A stretch of 64,000 nt of DNA from Raphanus sativus (taxonomy: Eukaryota; Streptophyta; Magnoliopsida; Brassicales; Brassicaceae), in the NCBI RefSeq assembly GCF_000801105.2, contig NC_079518.1, positions 10,672,106 to 10,736,105 of the forward strand, in the 5' to 3' direction. The notes under the pieces were generated by a model. It was not told the origin of the DNA. It saw only the letters and a list, made by a program, of their open reading frames with translations, and did no database searches. Both the position numbers and the translations under genes were made by a program. Positions 32,950 to 43,440 of this stretch are shown piece after piece. The first letter of the stretch is position 1; each line of letters starts with the position of its first letter.

Positions 32950-35900
32950 ATGTTGAGCTGGAACTGTCGCGGTGTGGGGAATCCCGCAACAGTCCAGAGG
33001 ATCAAGGAGCTAAATCAGCAAGCTTCTTTAGATATTATATTCCTCATGGAAACTAAGAATCCGGACCCTTTTGTACTAAAAGAATTTGAATTTTTAAGTT
33101 CGGATCATTGTTTCCTTGTCTCTCCGGAAAGGCCTAACAGTGGGGGCCTTGCCCTGTTTTGGAAACAGGATATTAATCTCCAAATCCTCTCCTCTTCCAA
33201 GAATTTCATTGATACAATTATCTCCCATAAAGGCGCTTCCTTCTTTGCCACCTTTGTTTATGGTGACCCCGAGGTCCCTAACAGGAAAGCTGTTTGGGAT
33301 GCTCTTATTGCTCTATCACTGTCACGCAGCAACGCTTGGATATTGGCAGGCGACTTCAATGAAATAGTCGATAACTGTGAAAAATCAGGAGGTCCGGAAC
33401 GAGCAGAGGGATCATTTGCTGCCTTCCGCAATTTCTTAAGCTGCTGTGATTTATTTGACTTGAAACATGCGGGGAACAGCTTATCCTGGAGGGGGAAACG
33501 AAGAACGCATCTTGTCTACTGCAGACTGGACAGAGTTCTGGTCAACCCATCTTGGTCCGACCGTTTTCCTACAGGTCGCTGCCATTACCTGAAGTTCGGG
33601 ACCTCGGACCACAGACCAGTTTTGACAATCTTTGATTCTGCTAAGAAACGCAGAAACCGTCTCTTCAGATATGATCGCAGACTACGAGACAATGAAGAAG
33701 TCAAGAAGCTTATTGCAGATGCCTGGAACTCTGAACCAGATGACTCGGTGGATAGTAGACTATCAAGATGCCGTCGAGCTATATCCACATGGGCTCGAAA
33801 ACGCTTTAATAACAGCAAAGAGGAAATCAACAAGCTGCAACACCATCTAGACACGGCTATGACAGATCCACAAGGCAACGATATCCTCATCTCTATGCTG
33901 AATGCTAAGCTCTTGCTGGCATATAAAGCGGAGGAGGACTTTTGGCGGCAACGAAGCAGGATTATGTGGCTATCTGCAGGAGATAAAAATTCCAGCTACT
34001 TCCATGCTGTGGCCAAAGGCCGTCGAGCTCGCAATAGACTGTCCATCATCGAAGACTCCAATGGCACAGCCTACTATGAGGAAGAACAGATAGCGGGACA
34101 AATCTCCGCTTATTTCGCTAACATTTTTACATCAGAGAGTGATAGTAATTCTTCTTCAGAGATGACAGCTATAGTCGAATCTGCCATCAGTCCAGGTCTG
34201 TCGGAAAGAGAAGCAGAGCGACTAACATCACTACCAGATGCTACTGAGGTCAAGTATGCTCTGTTCCTCATCCACCCGGATAAAGCTCCAGGACCGGACG
34301 GGTTCTCGGCAAGCTTTTTTCACTCGAATTGGGAGACGATTGGACCGGCCCTAATCTCTGAGATCCAAGCTTTCTTCAGAACCGGAGTGATGCCAGCAGA
34401 AACGAACATTACCTACGTCCGGCTAATCCCGAAGTTCACAGGAGCAAAGCTTGTGGCCGACTACAGACCCATAGCTCTTTGCAACGTCACCTATAAGGTC
34501 ATCACGAAGCTACTTTCGTTGCGACTCAAACCGATTCTGCAACACATCATCTCAGAGACGCAATCAGCGTTTGTACCGGGACGCGCCATATCCGACAACG
34601 TACTTATTACTCATGAGATTCTTCACACCCTCAAGAACTCTGAGGCGGAGATTAACTGCTCCATGGCAGTGAAGACCGATATGAGCAAGGCGTACGACCG
34701 CTTAGAATGGAGCTTCATTAAGGCGGTTTTGGAGAGATTCGGCTTCCCCCAGCACCTGGTGGAGTTGATTATGCAGTGCGTATCATCAGTGTCGTACTCG
34801 TTTTTGGTTAACGATTCGGTGCATGACAGGATCTATCCATCTAGAGGCATTCGACAGGGAGATCCTCTGTCACCGTACATCTTCATCCTATGCGGAGAGG
34901 TTCTCTCAGGTCTTTGCAGACGAGCACAACTCAGTGGACATCTTTCGGGCCTTCGTGTGGCCACACATGCGCCTCGTCTGAACCATTTATTATTCGCGGA
35001 TGATACGATGTTCTTCACCTCTACGGACGAAGAGAGCTGTTCTACGCTGATGCACATACTAGAACAGTATAGGATCTCTTCCGGACAGTTGATCAATACT
35101 TCCAAATCCTCTATATCTTTCTCTGCTAAGACCCCGCAGGTAATACGGGAACGTGTTAAACTACACCTCGGGATTGAGAAAGAAGGTGGGGTAGGGAAGT
35201 ATCTTGGCTTACCCGAGCATTTCGGTCGCCGGAAGAAGGATCTTTTTACCGGAATTGTGGAACGCATAAAGAGAAAAGCAGCTTCATGGGCTTCACGCCA
35301 ACTCTCTAGTGCTGGAAAGTTAGTAATGTTGAAAGCCGTTCTTACAGCAATCCCGTCCTATGCCATGACTTGCTTTCAGATTCCCGCAAGCTTGTGTTCC
35401 AGAATCCAGTCGGCCCTCACTCGGTTCTTTTGGGACTCGTCACCAGACAAGAAAAAGATGTGTTGGGTCTCATGGGATAGAATCACAGCGCCTAAAGCTT
35501 TGGGGGGACTGGGCGTCCGCGAAATTCAAGCTTTCAACACCGCTCTTTTGGCCAAACAAGCTTGGAGAATCATTACTCAACCCGACTGCCTACTAGCCCG
35601 TGTACTCAAGGGAAAATACTGCACCAAGAAAGGGTTTCTACAAGTCGAAACAGCTAAGTCTTCTTCCCATGGCTGGAGAAGCATTATGGTGGGGAGAGAT
35701 CTGCTCATCACTAACCTGAGCAAAGTAATCGGAGATGGAGAAACTACACGAGTTTGGAAGGATCCCTGGATCAGCACCACTACACCCCTCATCCCGATCG
35801 GCCCTGCCAAGGAAGAAGATGCTGATCTCGTCGTTGCGGACCTTCTCTGCAGAGGCTCCCGGGAATGGAATGTATCGAAGATCAAGGACACTCTGCCCCA

Positions 35901-36990
35901 TCTACTGCAGGAGATCTTAAGCATAAAGCCGAGCCTAACGGGCGCATCCGACTCTTATGCTTGGCTGGCATCTAAATCAGGTGAATACACTGCTAAATCT
36001 GGGTATTTTGTGGCTGCAGCCAGGGACCACTCAGACATCAACACTGCTTCGCAAACACAACAAATGGCAGCAGAGGAGCTGTATAAAACGATTTGGTCTA
36101 CCAAAGTATCACCTAAAATTCAAGTGTTCCTGTGGAAAATCACTCAAGGAGCTCTACCTTTGGGCGAAAATCTAGCGAAGAGAGGCCTCCTCCTGAACAC
36201 TTCTTGTCGCCACTGCGGAGAGTTAGAGACCGCAGATCACATCTTCCTACACTGCAGCTTTACCCGTAAGGTCTGGACAGAGTTCTTATGGACACAGAAC
36301 TTCAATCCATCGGATTCGGTATCGTTTGCAGCAGCTCTCATAGACTCTGCTCGGCTCACTAATCTTCCTCCCCTAGGAGTAACAGGAGCTCTATTCCCTT
36401 GGATCTGTTGGGGGCTATGGACAGCCAGGAATAATCTTCTCTTTGAAAACAGGAAGTTCTCTCCAACTGAGATCTTAGCACGAGCCATCATTAACGCAAG
36501 GGACTGGAATCAAGCACAGAACACAACGACAAGTTCTCAAAGCGTTGGGACTACATCAGTTTCTCTCGGTCAGCAACGACATTCCCCATGCATCGTCTGC
36601 TTCACGGATGCGGCCTGGCTTGTTACAACGAACAGAGCAGGTTGCGGGTGGTCTTTCTCCATCCCAGATGTGCATCCTTCTCTGCAGGGAACGAAGACCT
36701 TTGAGTCCGTTTCCTCATCACTCATGGCTGAAGCTTTAGCGGTTCGTTCGGCTCTCCTCCATGCTCGTGAAGCGGGAATCACAGAAATCTGTATCAAAAC
36801 AGATTGTCAGGCACTAGTTGCCATCCTCCTTTCGAAACGTCTACCGGCGGAACTCTACGGAATCTCTCGGGACATCGAAATCCTATCTACTTACTTTTCC
36901 TGCATTTCGTTTATTTACATTTCGAGAACCCTGAACTCTGTTGCGGATTCTCTTGCTAAGTCCGCCTTGTACTCTGCACCCATCAACTAG
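32950..36990 (+). CDS. LINE ORF2: endonuclease, reverse transcriptase, RNase H (1346 aa)
   Basis: Performs target-site nicking and target-primed reverse transcription. An APE-type endonuclease lies at the N-terminus (WNCRG at 4-8, METKN, GDFNE at 134-138, SDHRP at 219-223). RT motifs follow (PDKAPGPDGF, AFVPGRAISDN, GIRQGDPLSPY, FADD at 682-685 in place of YADD). A cysteine/histidine zf-RVT segment starts at C1086 and C1089. A C-terminal RNase H domain has all four acidic residues, D1220, E1261, D1285 and D1333. No stop or frameshift interrupts it. RNase H at this place is known for one group of plant L1 elements. Start ATG is two bases after the ORF1 stop, in another frame. Confidence 0.93.
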   Translation: MLSWNCRGVGNPATVQRIKELNQQASLDIIFLMETKNPDPFVLKEFEFLSSDHCFLVSPERPNSGGLALFWKQDINLQILSSSKNFIDTIISHKGASFFATFVYGDPEVPNRKAVWDALIALSLSRSNAWILAGDFNEIVDNCEKSGGPERAEGSFAAFRNFLSCCDLFDLKHAGNSLSWRGKRRTHLVYCRLDRVLVNPSWSDRFPTGRCHYLKFGTSDHRPVLTIFDSAKKRRNRLFRYDRRLRDNEEVKKLIADAWNSEPDDSVDSRLSRCRRAISTWARKRFNNSKEEINKLQHHLDTAMTDPQGNDILISMLNAKLLLAYKAEEDFWRQRSRIMWLSAGDKNSSYFHAVAKGRRARNRLSIIEDSNGTAYYEEEQIAGQISAYFANIFTSESDSNSSSEMTAIVESAISPGLSEREAERLTSLPDATEVKYALFLIHPDKAPGPDGFSASFFHSNWETIGPALISEIQAFFRTGVMPAETNITYVRLIPKFTGAKLVADYRPIALCNVTYKVITKLLSLRLKPILQHIISETQSAFVPGRAISDNVLITHEILHTLKNSEAEINCSMAVKTDMSKAYDRLEWSFIKAVLERFGFPQHLVELIMQCVSSVSYSFLVNDSVHDRIYPSRGIRQGDPLSPYIFILCGEVLSGLCRRAQLSGHLSGLRVATHAPRLNHLLFADDTMFFTSTDEESCSTLMHILEQYRISSGQLINTSKSSISFSAKTPQVIRERVKLHLGIEKEGGVGKYLGLPEHFGRRKKDLFTGIVERIKRKAASWASRQLSSAGKLVMLKAVLTAIPSYAMTCFQIPASLCSRIQSALTRFFWDSSPDKKKMCWVSWDRITAPKALGGLGVREIQAFNTALLAKQAWRIITQPDCLLARVLKGKYCTKKGFLQVETAKSSSHGWRSIMVGRDLLITNLSKVIGDGETTRVWKDPWISTTTPLIPIGPAKEEDADLVVADLLCRGSREWNVSKIKDTLPHLLQEILSIKPSLTGASDSYAWLASKSGEYTAKSGYFVAAARDHSDINTASQTQQMAAEELYKTIWSTKVSPKIQVFLWKITQGALPLGENLAKRGLLLNTSCRHCGELETADHIFLHCSFTRKVWTEFLWTQNFNPSDSVSFAAALIDSARLTNLPPLGVTGALFPWICWGLWTARNNLLFENRKFSPTEILARAIINARDWNQAQNTTTSSQSVGTTSVSLGQQRHSPCIVCFTDAAWLVTTNRAGCGWSFSIPDVHPSLQGTKTFESVSSSLMAEALAVRSALLHAREAGITEICIKTDCQALVAILLSKRLPAELYGISRDIEILSTYFSCISFIYISRTLNSVADSLAKSALYSAPIN

Positions 36991-37060
36991 CTTGATGGGA
37001 AGCTTTCTTTCTTAGTAATATCAAGTGTTCAAAAAAAAAAAAAACAAAAGATGGATGATA

Positions 37061-37721
37061 TAAAATATCTAAAATACAAAAGAAAATATTAAAAATTGAC
37101 AGAATCTTTTGTAGCTGCCTAATGTGGTTTAACTGCATCCAGTTAAACGTGTCCCAACGGGTTTCTCATTTGTGTATGTATATGTGCATATATACTTATA
37201 TATATTTATAATGTTTCATATATTTTCGGAAAATTGTCTTTAGTGGTGGTAAAGATGAATAATGGTACCTTTAAAGTGGTATTTTTGAAAATTCCCCTAT
37301 TTTTTTTTAAATTACATAATCTTATAAAAAAACAAAATTATATTTGTAACTATTAATATTTAGTTTATCCACAGCGTAGTTGCGATAGTCACCATTCAAA
37401 TATTGTATCAACCAAATGGAGTTTCAAAAGAAAAATATATTGTATCAACCGCACTTGTTCTGCAATATACATTTCTTACGCACGTAAATCGTACAATATC
37501 ACCAACTATACTTAAACCGTACGACAATATATATATGCTTGTTGCGCTATTATTATTCGAAGCCTAAATAAATATTTATAGTATATCTTTAACCATATAT
37601 AATTTTGTGAAGAATAAATTGAAATTCCTAATATACACAAATAGATAAGTGGCGGTCATCCAAAGAGACAATCAACAAGCAGTATGGATTTTTCAAATTT
37701 GGAAAGTTATATAGAACATAA
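37061..37721. other. AT-rich intergenic DNA
   Basis: Between the LINE target repeat and the fold-back element. No gene or element ends are recognised. Confidence 0.45.
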
Positions 37722-37730
37722 ATAAAAATT

Positions 37731-38626
37731 GGACAAGACTTAGGTTCACCCCCTATGGTGAACTTTTATATTTACCACACCATTTATGACAAATGAAAAT
37801 GACATGTAGATAATCAAATAAAATATATTAAATTTATTTTAAAATAGTTAAAAAAGAATAATGACAATTCTAAACCACAAATCTTAATTTTTAAACCCTA
37901 AACATTAATTTCTAAATCCAAACCTTATACCCTAAATCAAAATTCTATACCATAAACCCAAATCCTAGAACCTGACCCTAAACCCAAATTCTATACCCTA
38001 AACCCAAACCCAAATTCTATACCCTAAACCCAAACCCAAAATCTTAAATCTAAACCTAAACCCTAAACCCAAATCGTAGACCCTAAACCCAAACCTTATA
38101 CCCTAAACCCAAACCTTATACCCTAAACCCAAATTCTATACCCTAAACCCAAATCGTAAACCCTAAACCCAAACCGTATATCCTAAACCCAAATCCTAGA
38201 CCTTAAATCCAAACCCTAAACCCTAAAATTTAAATTTAAATTTAGGGTTTACGGTTTGGATTTAAGATCTAGGATTTGGATTTAGGGTATACGGTTTGGG
38301 TTTAGGGTGTAGGATTTGGGTTTAGGGTCTAGAATTTGGATTTAGGGTATTAAATTTAGATTTAAGGTTTATGGTTTGGGTTTAGGGTCTAAGATTTGGG
38401 TTTAGAGTATATGATTTTGGTTTAGGGTATAGAGTTTGGATTTAGAAATTAATAATTAGGGTTTAAAAATTAAGATTTGTGGTTTAGAATTGGCATTATT
38501 CTTTTTTAACTATTTTAAAATAAATTTATAATATTTTATTTAATTATCTACATGTCATTTTCATTGATCATAAATAATGTGGTGAATTTAAAGGTTCACC
38601 ATAGGGGGTGAACCTAAGTCTTGTCC
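37731..38626. mobile_element. Fold-back Mutator-like element with telomere-like core
   Basis: A perfect 9-bp target duplication ATAAAAATT (37722-37730 and 38627-38635) flanks 896 bp that is nearly one giant inverted repeat. Both ends read GGACAAGACTTAGGTTCACC inward, and arm pairing continues beyond 150 bp. The inner left arm (37880-38230) is a degenerate array of CCCTAAACCCAAA units. The inner right arm (38237-38470) carries the complementary GGGTTTAGGGT units. The turn lies at an AAATTTAAATTTAAATTT stretch near 38226-38243. A 9-bp duplication indicates the Mutator superfamily. No transposase. Confidence 0.85.
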
Positions 38627-38635
38627 ATAAAAATT

Positions 38636-40497
38636 AGAGTTCTAAACTATATGCAAGAGTTTTGGATGAGTGAGATCAGTTGTAAGGATTTTGAGGAAAA
38701 AAATATTGTGTGGCTCACTTTGTCATATACAAATTTGCCACTACAATATCGTGACGTAGATGCAGATCTGCGTAGATGCTAAGCCTTCCATGTCTGGAAT
38801 TCCACTAATAGGTATGACTTCTCGTTAATAATGATATAAACTTAGACAATTTTCTCAAATAGTTATTTTTAAGTATTTGTTATAAAAATAATTTTCAAAA
38901 AATAAAATGATCAAATAGTCCTTTTATTTTAAAATTTTTAATTTTTATTTTTTGAAAATTGAAAACCCATCCCCTTAATTCACCTTTTAACTTTAAACCA
39001 TAGTCTAAATTAGTTTACCTAAAAAGTATAAATCTATATTTTATCTTTTAATAAAATTTTTACGGTCATTTTCTTTCTTCAGAGTTATTTTTGTAAAAAA
39101 ATTTTTTTTTGAAAAAGCTATTTCAAGGGAATTTCTCTATAAACTTCTAGGATTGGTTTTGAATAATCAAGTTATTATTCGCAGCTCAAGTAGAAATGAT
39201 AAATATGGACGACGAGATTTACATAGAACTCAGGCCATCCCCATTAAAGGATCATGAGCAAAGTTCTCAGTATTCCAAAAAGAAAAAATATTATAATATT
39301 GAAATGTGGTGAACTCGTATCGCGAAGGATCTCCACAGTGAACCCGTATCATGACTGTATCGCGGGCCCTATGACACATGGTGGCCCGCGATTAGTTGCT
39401 TGATTATTATTTTTTTTTTTTAAAAACAAACGGAAAAAATAAAAAATTATAAAACAGCTTTGGAAATCGGTAAGGGGAAATTTCATCAATGAGGATGCTC
39501 TCATTCCTCTATATACCTTCTTTTCATTGGACAATTATTTTGACTAAATAAAGATATTTACTTATAAGGCAGCTCTAAAGAAACTACATCTTTGTACACA
39601 ATGTCACAATACAAATGGTTAAAAAAAAATTAAGTAAATTAAATGCACCATGGTTTTAAATAGTAAATAATTTGTTTATATGTTTACATTTTCACTTTTT
39701 ATTTTTTAATAAATAATAGAATAAATTATCTTTCTATCAAGTACCACTATGCATATTTTAAGTTATATATAAATATTAATTTATAATTATAATAAGTAAA
39801 TAATTAACTTATAACTATTATTAACAATAGTAAAAACTAATATATAATACTAAATTTATATATTTATTTAGAAAACATAATACTAATATTATAAAATAAA
39901 TTTTGATATTTATAATATTAAAGAAAATCAAAATATGAATGCTCTATAAAAAACTCTTGTCTTCTTTTTATTATACACCAGAGTTTTTATTTCTTTTTTT
40001 TTTCTCTCATGGATTCAAACCAACCATTTGATATAATTTAATATAAAATACACATATTAATAATATTTTTTAGTCTAAAATATAATTTAAAAGAAATGCT
40101 TTAACTAAAACTATTGTACAATATTAAGTTATAACCAAAAATAATAACACTATATTAATAAGATTTTTAAGTGAGTATCTCAGCAATGGAGATACAAAAT
40201 TGGCATAAATCTCTCAAATTAAAGAACACTTAAAATATTAATTTTATTTTGATGAGAGACTTAATGGATCTCTCACCACTAATAATGCTCTAAGATTCCT
40301 CACTAACTCTTCTCTTTCCCTGCTTCTGAGCCTATGGTCGAAGCATTAAAGAAGGTGACCAAGAAAATTAGAGAAACTGAGCTATAACTTATCCGGAGAG
40401 CTTGCAACAATAATATTTACAAGAGAAGAAAAGTGAAAAACAGTAACAAGATGATCTCATACGCAAGGCACTGAAGTAGCTATTACCATATCGGATA
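38636..40497. other. AT-rich intergenic DNA with a strong small hairpin
   Basis: At 39359-39392 a 10-bp GC-rich stem (ATCGCGGGCC and its complement) closes a 14-base loop. The wider segment from about 39226 (GGCCATCCCCATTAAAGG) to about 40311 (CACTAATAATGCTC) may be one more MITE-like element, but I found no convincing target repeat. No genes are seen. Confidence 0.35.
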
Positions 40498-41007
40498 CTC
40501 CCTCCGTTTCAGAATAATCCATGTTTTCGAATAAAAAATTGTTTCTAAAAAATCCATATTTTACATGTATGTAATAATAATAAATTGTAAATTTCAAAAA
40601 TATTAATTGTATTTACTGAATTTTGATTGGTTAAAAGTCATAGAAAATATTTAAACACATAAAACAATGCATTTATTGTCAAAAATTTCGTATTTTCTTA
40701 AGAAGTGTGAAAATTTTAGAATATACTCCCTCCGTATCATTTTAAAAGGTGTTTAGAGGAAATTTTCTTTTGTTTCAAAATAGTTGAAGTTCTTATTGTT
40801 CCAGGTAAAATTTAATATCATTTGAATTTTTTGACCAATTAGAAAATACTAAACTTTTTTATTGGTGGAACTAATTTCATTTAATGATTTTTTTATATAA
40901 CCAAGATAAATTGCATAGAAGTTCGTATTTTCTTAATCCATGTACAAAAACCTTAAAAACCATTTAAAGTAATATAGAGGGAGTACATCTCTTTGAAACG
41001 TATGGAG
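40498..41007. mobile_element. Stowaway-like MITE (outer, interrupted)
   Basis: Starts CTCCCTCCGTTTCAGAATAA after TA and ends TTTGAAACGTATGGAG before TA (41008-41009). A second MITE (40726-40983) sits inside it, 24 bp from the right end. Without the inner element the outer one is about 250 bp, the family's usual size. Confidence 0.7.
40726..40983. mobile_element. Stowaway-like MITE (inner, nested)
   Basis: Starts CTCCCTCCGTATCATTTTAA and ends AATATAGAGGGAG, with TA on both sides (40724-40725 and 40984-40985). The interior differs from that of the outer element, so this is another subfamily and the younger insertion. Confidence 0.75.
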
Positions 41008-41009
41008 TA

Positions 41010-41498
41010 TTATGTTATGATGGTTATTAGTGAACAAGTTTGATTTCTATTAGATGGTTGAGGTTTTCAAAATATCATTGCTGGAACTCGCAGAAATTTC
41101 CTTAATGTACACACTCACTCTAGCTACATATGTTCAGGCACATCAAATATATATACCTGCAATGTGGACAAAAGCGTATTCAAGGTCAACTTGGATACAC
41201 TTACTCTAAAAGAGGCAAGAGAAACAAAAACCAATGTGTTGAGGTTTTGTATTAATTAGGAACAAATTCCAACATCGGAATTTGGAAAGGATTTTTTTTT
41301 TTTTAATGGAAAGGATTCAATTACCTACTGTCGTCTATTAGTTTGTCAAATCTACTTACTGCTACTTACTTCTCCACGGATCGGGTTCTGATACTGTGTC
41401 CCTAATAGTTGTTCAAGTAACAGAAATTTGATCAAGCTCACATATACGTAGAATATGTGATTTACGCTGATTATCAGTCAACAGTCTAGTTGTCCCAA
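41010..41498. other. Intergenic, nothing recognised
   Basis: Moderately AT-rich DNA between the nested MITEs and the first PEX4-derived fragment. No supported feature. Confidence 0.4.
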
Positions 41499-42093
41499 AG
41501 TCCGTATTGTTTTTTTTCTTGTTCCTATCTAATTTCAGTCTTTGTGGTAGAAGAAATATTGTTTTTGTTAGTAGATAACTGAGTTTAGTAACTATTAATA
41601 ATGTATCCTCCGTTTATGTGTTAAGAAGGATCCTAACAGTTATGCTAACAAAAAAGACGGTTAACTGTAAAAGAGTCGCAATAACAAGAGACACGACTCT
41701 TCGTAATCTTGTAATGTTTGAAACCTATCTAAGTTAACGAAAACAAGTCTTTTTGATTAGAAGTATAAAATCTTCAACGACCATCAGAAGTAGTAATAGT
41801 ACAAATTTATCACACCTCTGGTAACAAGTTGGTTTCGCTTCTCATACATTAGTTACCCTTCCATTGTCTTCTTCTTTTCTTCTTCCTCGAATTTTCTCTT
41901 CTTTCATTTTACAATACTAGTCGAAGACGATACAAATTCCTTTTATATATAGTTGGTTCTTCTCTCTTCCATTGATATTAGTAGCCTGGGAACATTGGAG
42001 GTGGAGGCGATGCATATTGGTGGCCGAGGAAGGGTGGTATGATGAACTCATCACTTGGAACCGGTGCTTGTGCAGCCGGCGTCTCTTTCTTTT
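41499..42093 (-). pseudogene. PEX4-like 3' fragment (copy 1)
   Basis: Matches the 3' flank and last roughly 35 codons of the intact gene at 52675. On the minus strand the C-terminal peptide ASPPPPMFPGY and the stop are present near 41983, preceded by the PAAQAPVPSDEFIIPPFLG-type segment. At about 42093 the similarity stops abruptly and sequence shared with the defensin-like block begins. Only a scrap of the gene, without promoter or LRR domain, so not functional. Confidence 0.8.
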
Positions 42094-42751
42094 CTTATTT
42101 GGGCAGCTACAAAGGGTGGTATATAGCTAATTTCATGGTCTTGTGTGTGTGGTGCAAATTCTCTTTTCTTATTTGGGCCAAAAATAATACTCCAAATTCT
42201 CACCCACACAAACAAAGCTCAACATGACTCCAGTTTAATGAAACGGCGCGTTGTGAGGGACTTAACTGATGCACTACGTTTCTCTATCTGGACAGGTGTT
42301 AAAGCCTCCTTCCTCTATTTGTTGTGTTGGCAAAAGAAGAAGAAAATCCCTTTTTTCTTTATGTTATAAGATTTCTATATTATTATTTTTAGAGGAAAGT
42401 TAATAAAATTTTGGTTGAATCGAATATTAGTTATTGTTTAGAAATGATTTATAGATTATTAGATATGGTGTTACAGATTTGGTTTAAATAATGAAACAGA
42501 TTAGTTAATACTTCTAAAAATGTTGGTGATGTGGAAGCATGAGAAGAGAACAGTGTATAGTTTTATTTATATAGAAGACTATTTTGATGGTGTGAATTTA
42601 ATTTAATTATAACAAATTACAAGGATAAAATTTACAGTATAAAACTCAAACATATCTAATATCATATACTTAATATGAAATTAATATTCATTTATTTTTA
42701 ATACTTAAGTTACATGCATAAATAAATTTATAAACACATTTAATTGGTAGG

Positions 42752-42753
<2 letters not shown>

Positions 42754-42801
<48 letters not shown>
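42754..42801. repeat. (TA)n microsatellite
   Basis: About 24 uninterrupted TA units. The matching place in block B (about 49884-49910) is shorter and interrupted. It lies about 100 bp upstream of the defensin-like TATA position. Confidence 0.95.
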
Positions 42802-42905
42802 CTATTCTATATAAATATTATAGTATATCAAAATAAAGTATGTCCCCCACACATTTTATGTGTAATTACATTGCTATTTGCCACTATACCAAATATAATT
42901 CATCC

Positions 42906-42913
42906 TATTTAAG
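42906..42913 (+). promoter_or_regulatory. Altered TATA box of defensin-like copy A
   Basis: Reads TATTTAAG where block B (50016-50023) and copy C (44151-44158) read TATATAAG in the same setting (followed by AAGAACC). It is 113 bp upstream of the ATG. One base change may weaken transcription of copy A. Confidence 0.5.
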
Positions 42914-43018
42914 AAGAACCATGCTCACCACTAAAATCAAATATACAAACAAACAAGCAAAATATTTACATACATACAGAAGAAGAATTCAACAACACAA
43001 AATTGTTGTATAAGGAAA

Positions 43019-43440
43019 ATGAAAACCCAGAGATCTTCATACATTTGTAAAACATCTCTCACGATGATGGCGGCCATTCTCTTGCTCTTCATTTTAGGTG
43101 ACTCGTTATATTTATAAAATTTAAACATGCGACCTGATTTTATGATGGCAATTTTTCATTTTTCAATGTGATTAAAGTTTTTATTTGGATTATTACAGGA
43201 CAAACAAATGCGGGTAGGATATGTCTTAATGATGTACCGCATGCGTGTCCTGATCACAAGTGCAATGGACCACATGCGTGTCCTAATGACAAGTGCAATG
43301 TGATATGTAAAGAGAGAGTTCTGAAAGGTTTTATCAGAGGGATATGTGTATCTGGAAATCTTGATGTTCGTTCACAATGTTGTTGCGATTATATAAATCA
43401 TGCACCATCGATACTATCTTACCTCCCCCATCGATACTGA
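43019..43440 (+). CDS. Secreted defensin-like cysteine-rich peptide, copy A (10 Cys)
   Basis: Two exons, 43019-43097 and 43199-43440, joined by a phase-1 GT-AG intron, give 106 residues. The exon 1 protein is a signal peptide (basic start, then AAILLLFILG). The mature part has the CSalpha-beta layout: C-X3-C (CNVIC), G-X-C (RGIC) and a final CCC containing C-X-C. This split (signal in exon 1, mature peptide in exon 2) is typical of plant DEFL genes. It differs from copy B by an 11-residue in-frame insertion that repeats the PHACP--KCN unit and adds two cysteines. DEFL peptides act in defence or in pollen-pistil signalling; which applies here cannot be read from sequence. The upstream TATA is altered. 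Family is confident, exact subgroup is not. Confidence 0.75.

Larger units (their letters stand above)
30427..37042 (+). mobile_element. Complete plant L1-type LINE, 6.6 kb
   Basis: An 18-bp direct repeat AACAAAAGATGGATGATA flanks it (30409-30426 and 37043-37060; its first bases merge with the tail). A poly(A) run ends the element at about 37031-37042. The 5' UTR is about 540 bp and GC-richer, and two long open reading frames follow. The perfect target repeat, intact tail and uninterrupted ORFs suggest a recent insertion that may still be competent. Confidence 0.92.

Noticed and set aside
37880..38470. CCCTAAA-like runs as a real interstitial telomere tract
   Set aside because: Units are mostly CCCTAAACCCAAA-type and degenerate, arranged as facing arms inside an element with terminal inverted repeats and a 9-bp target duplication.
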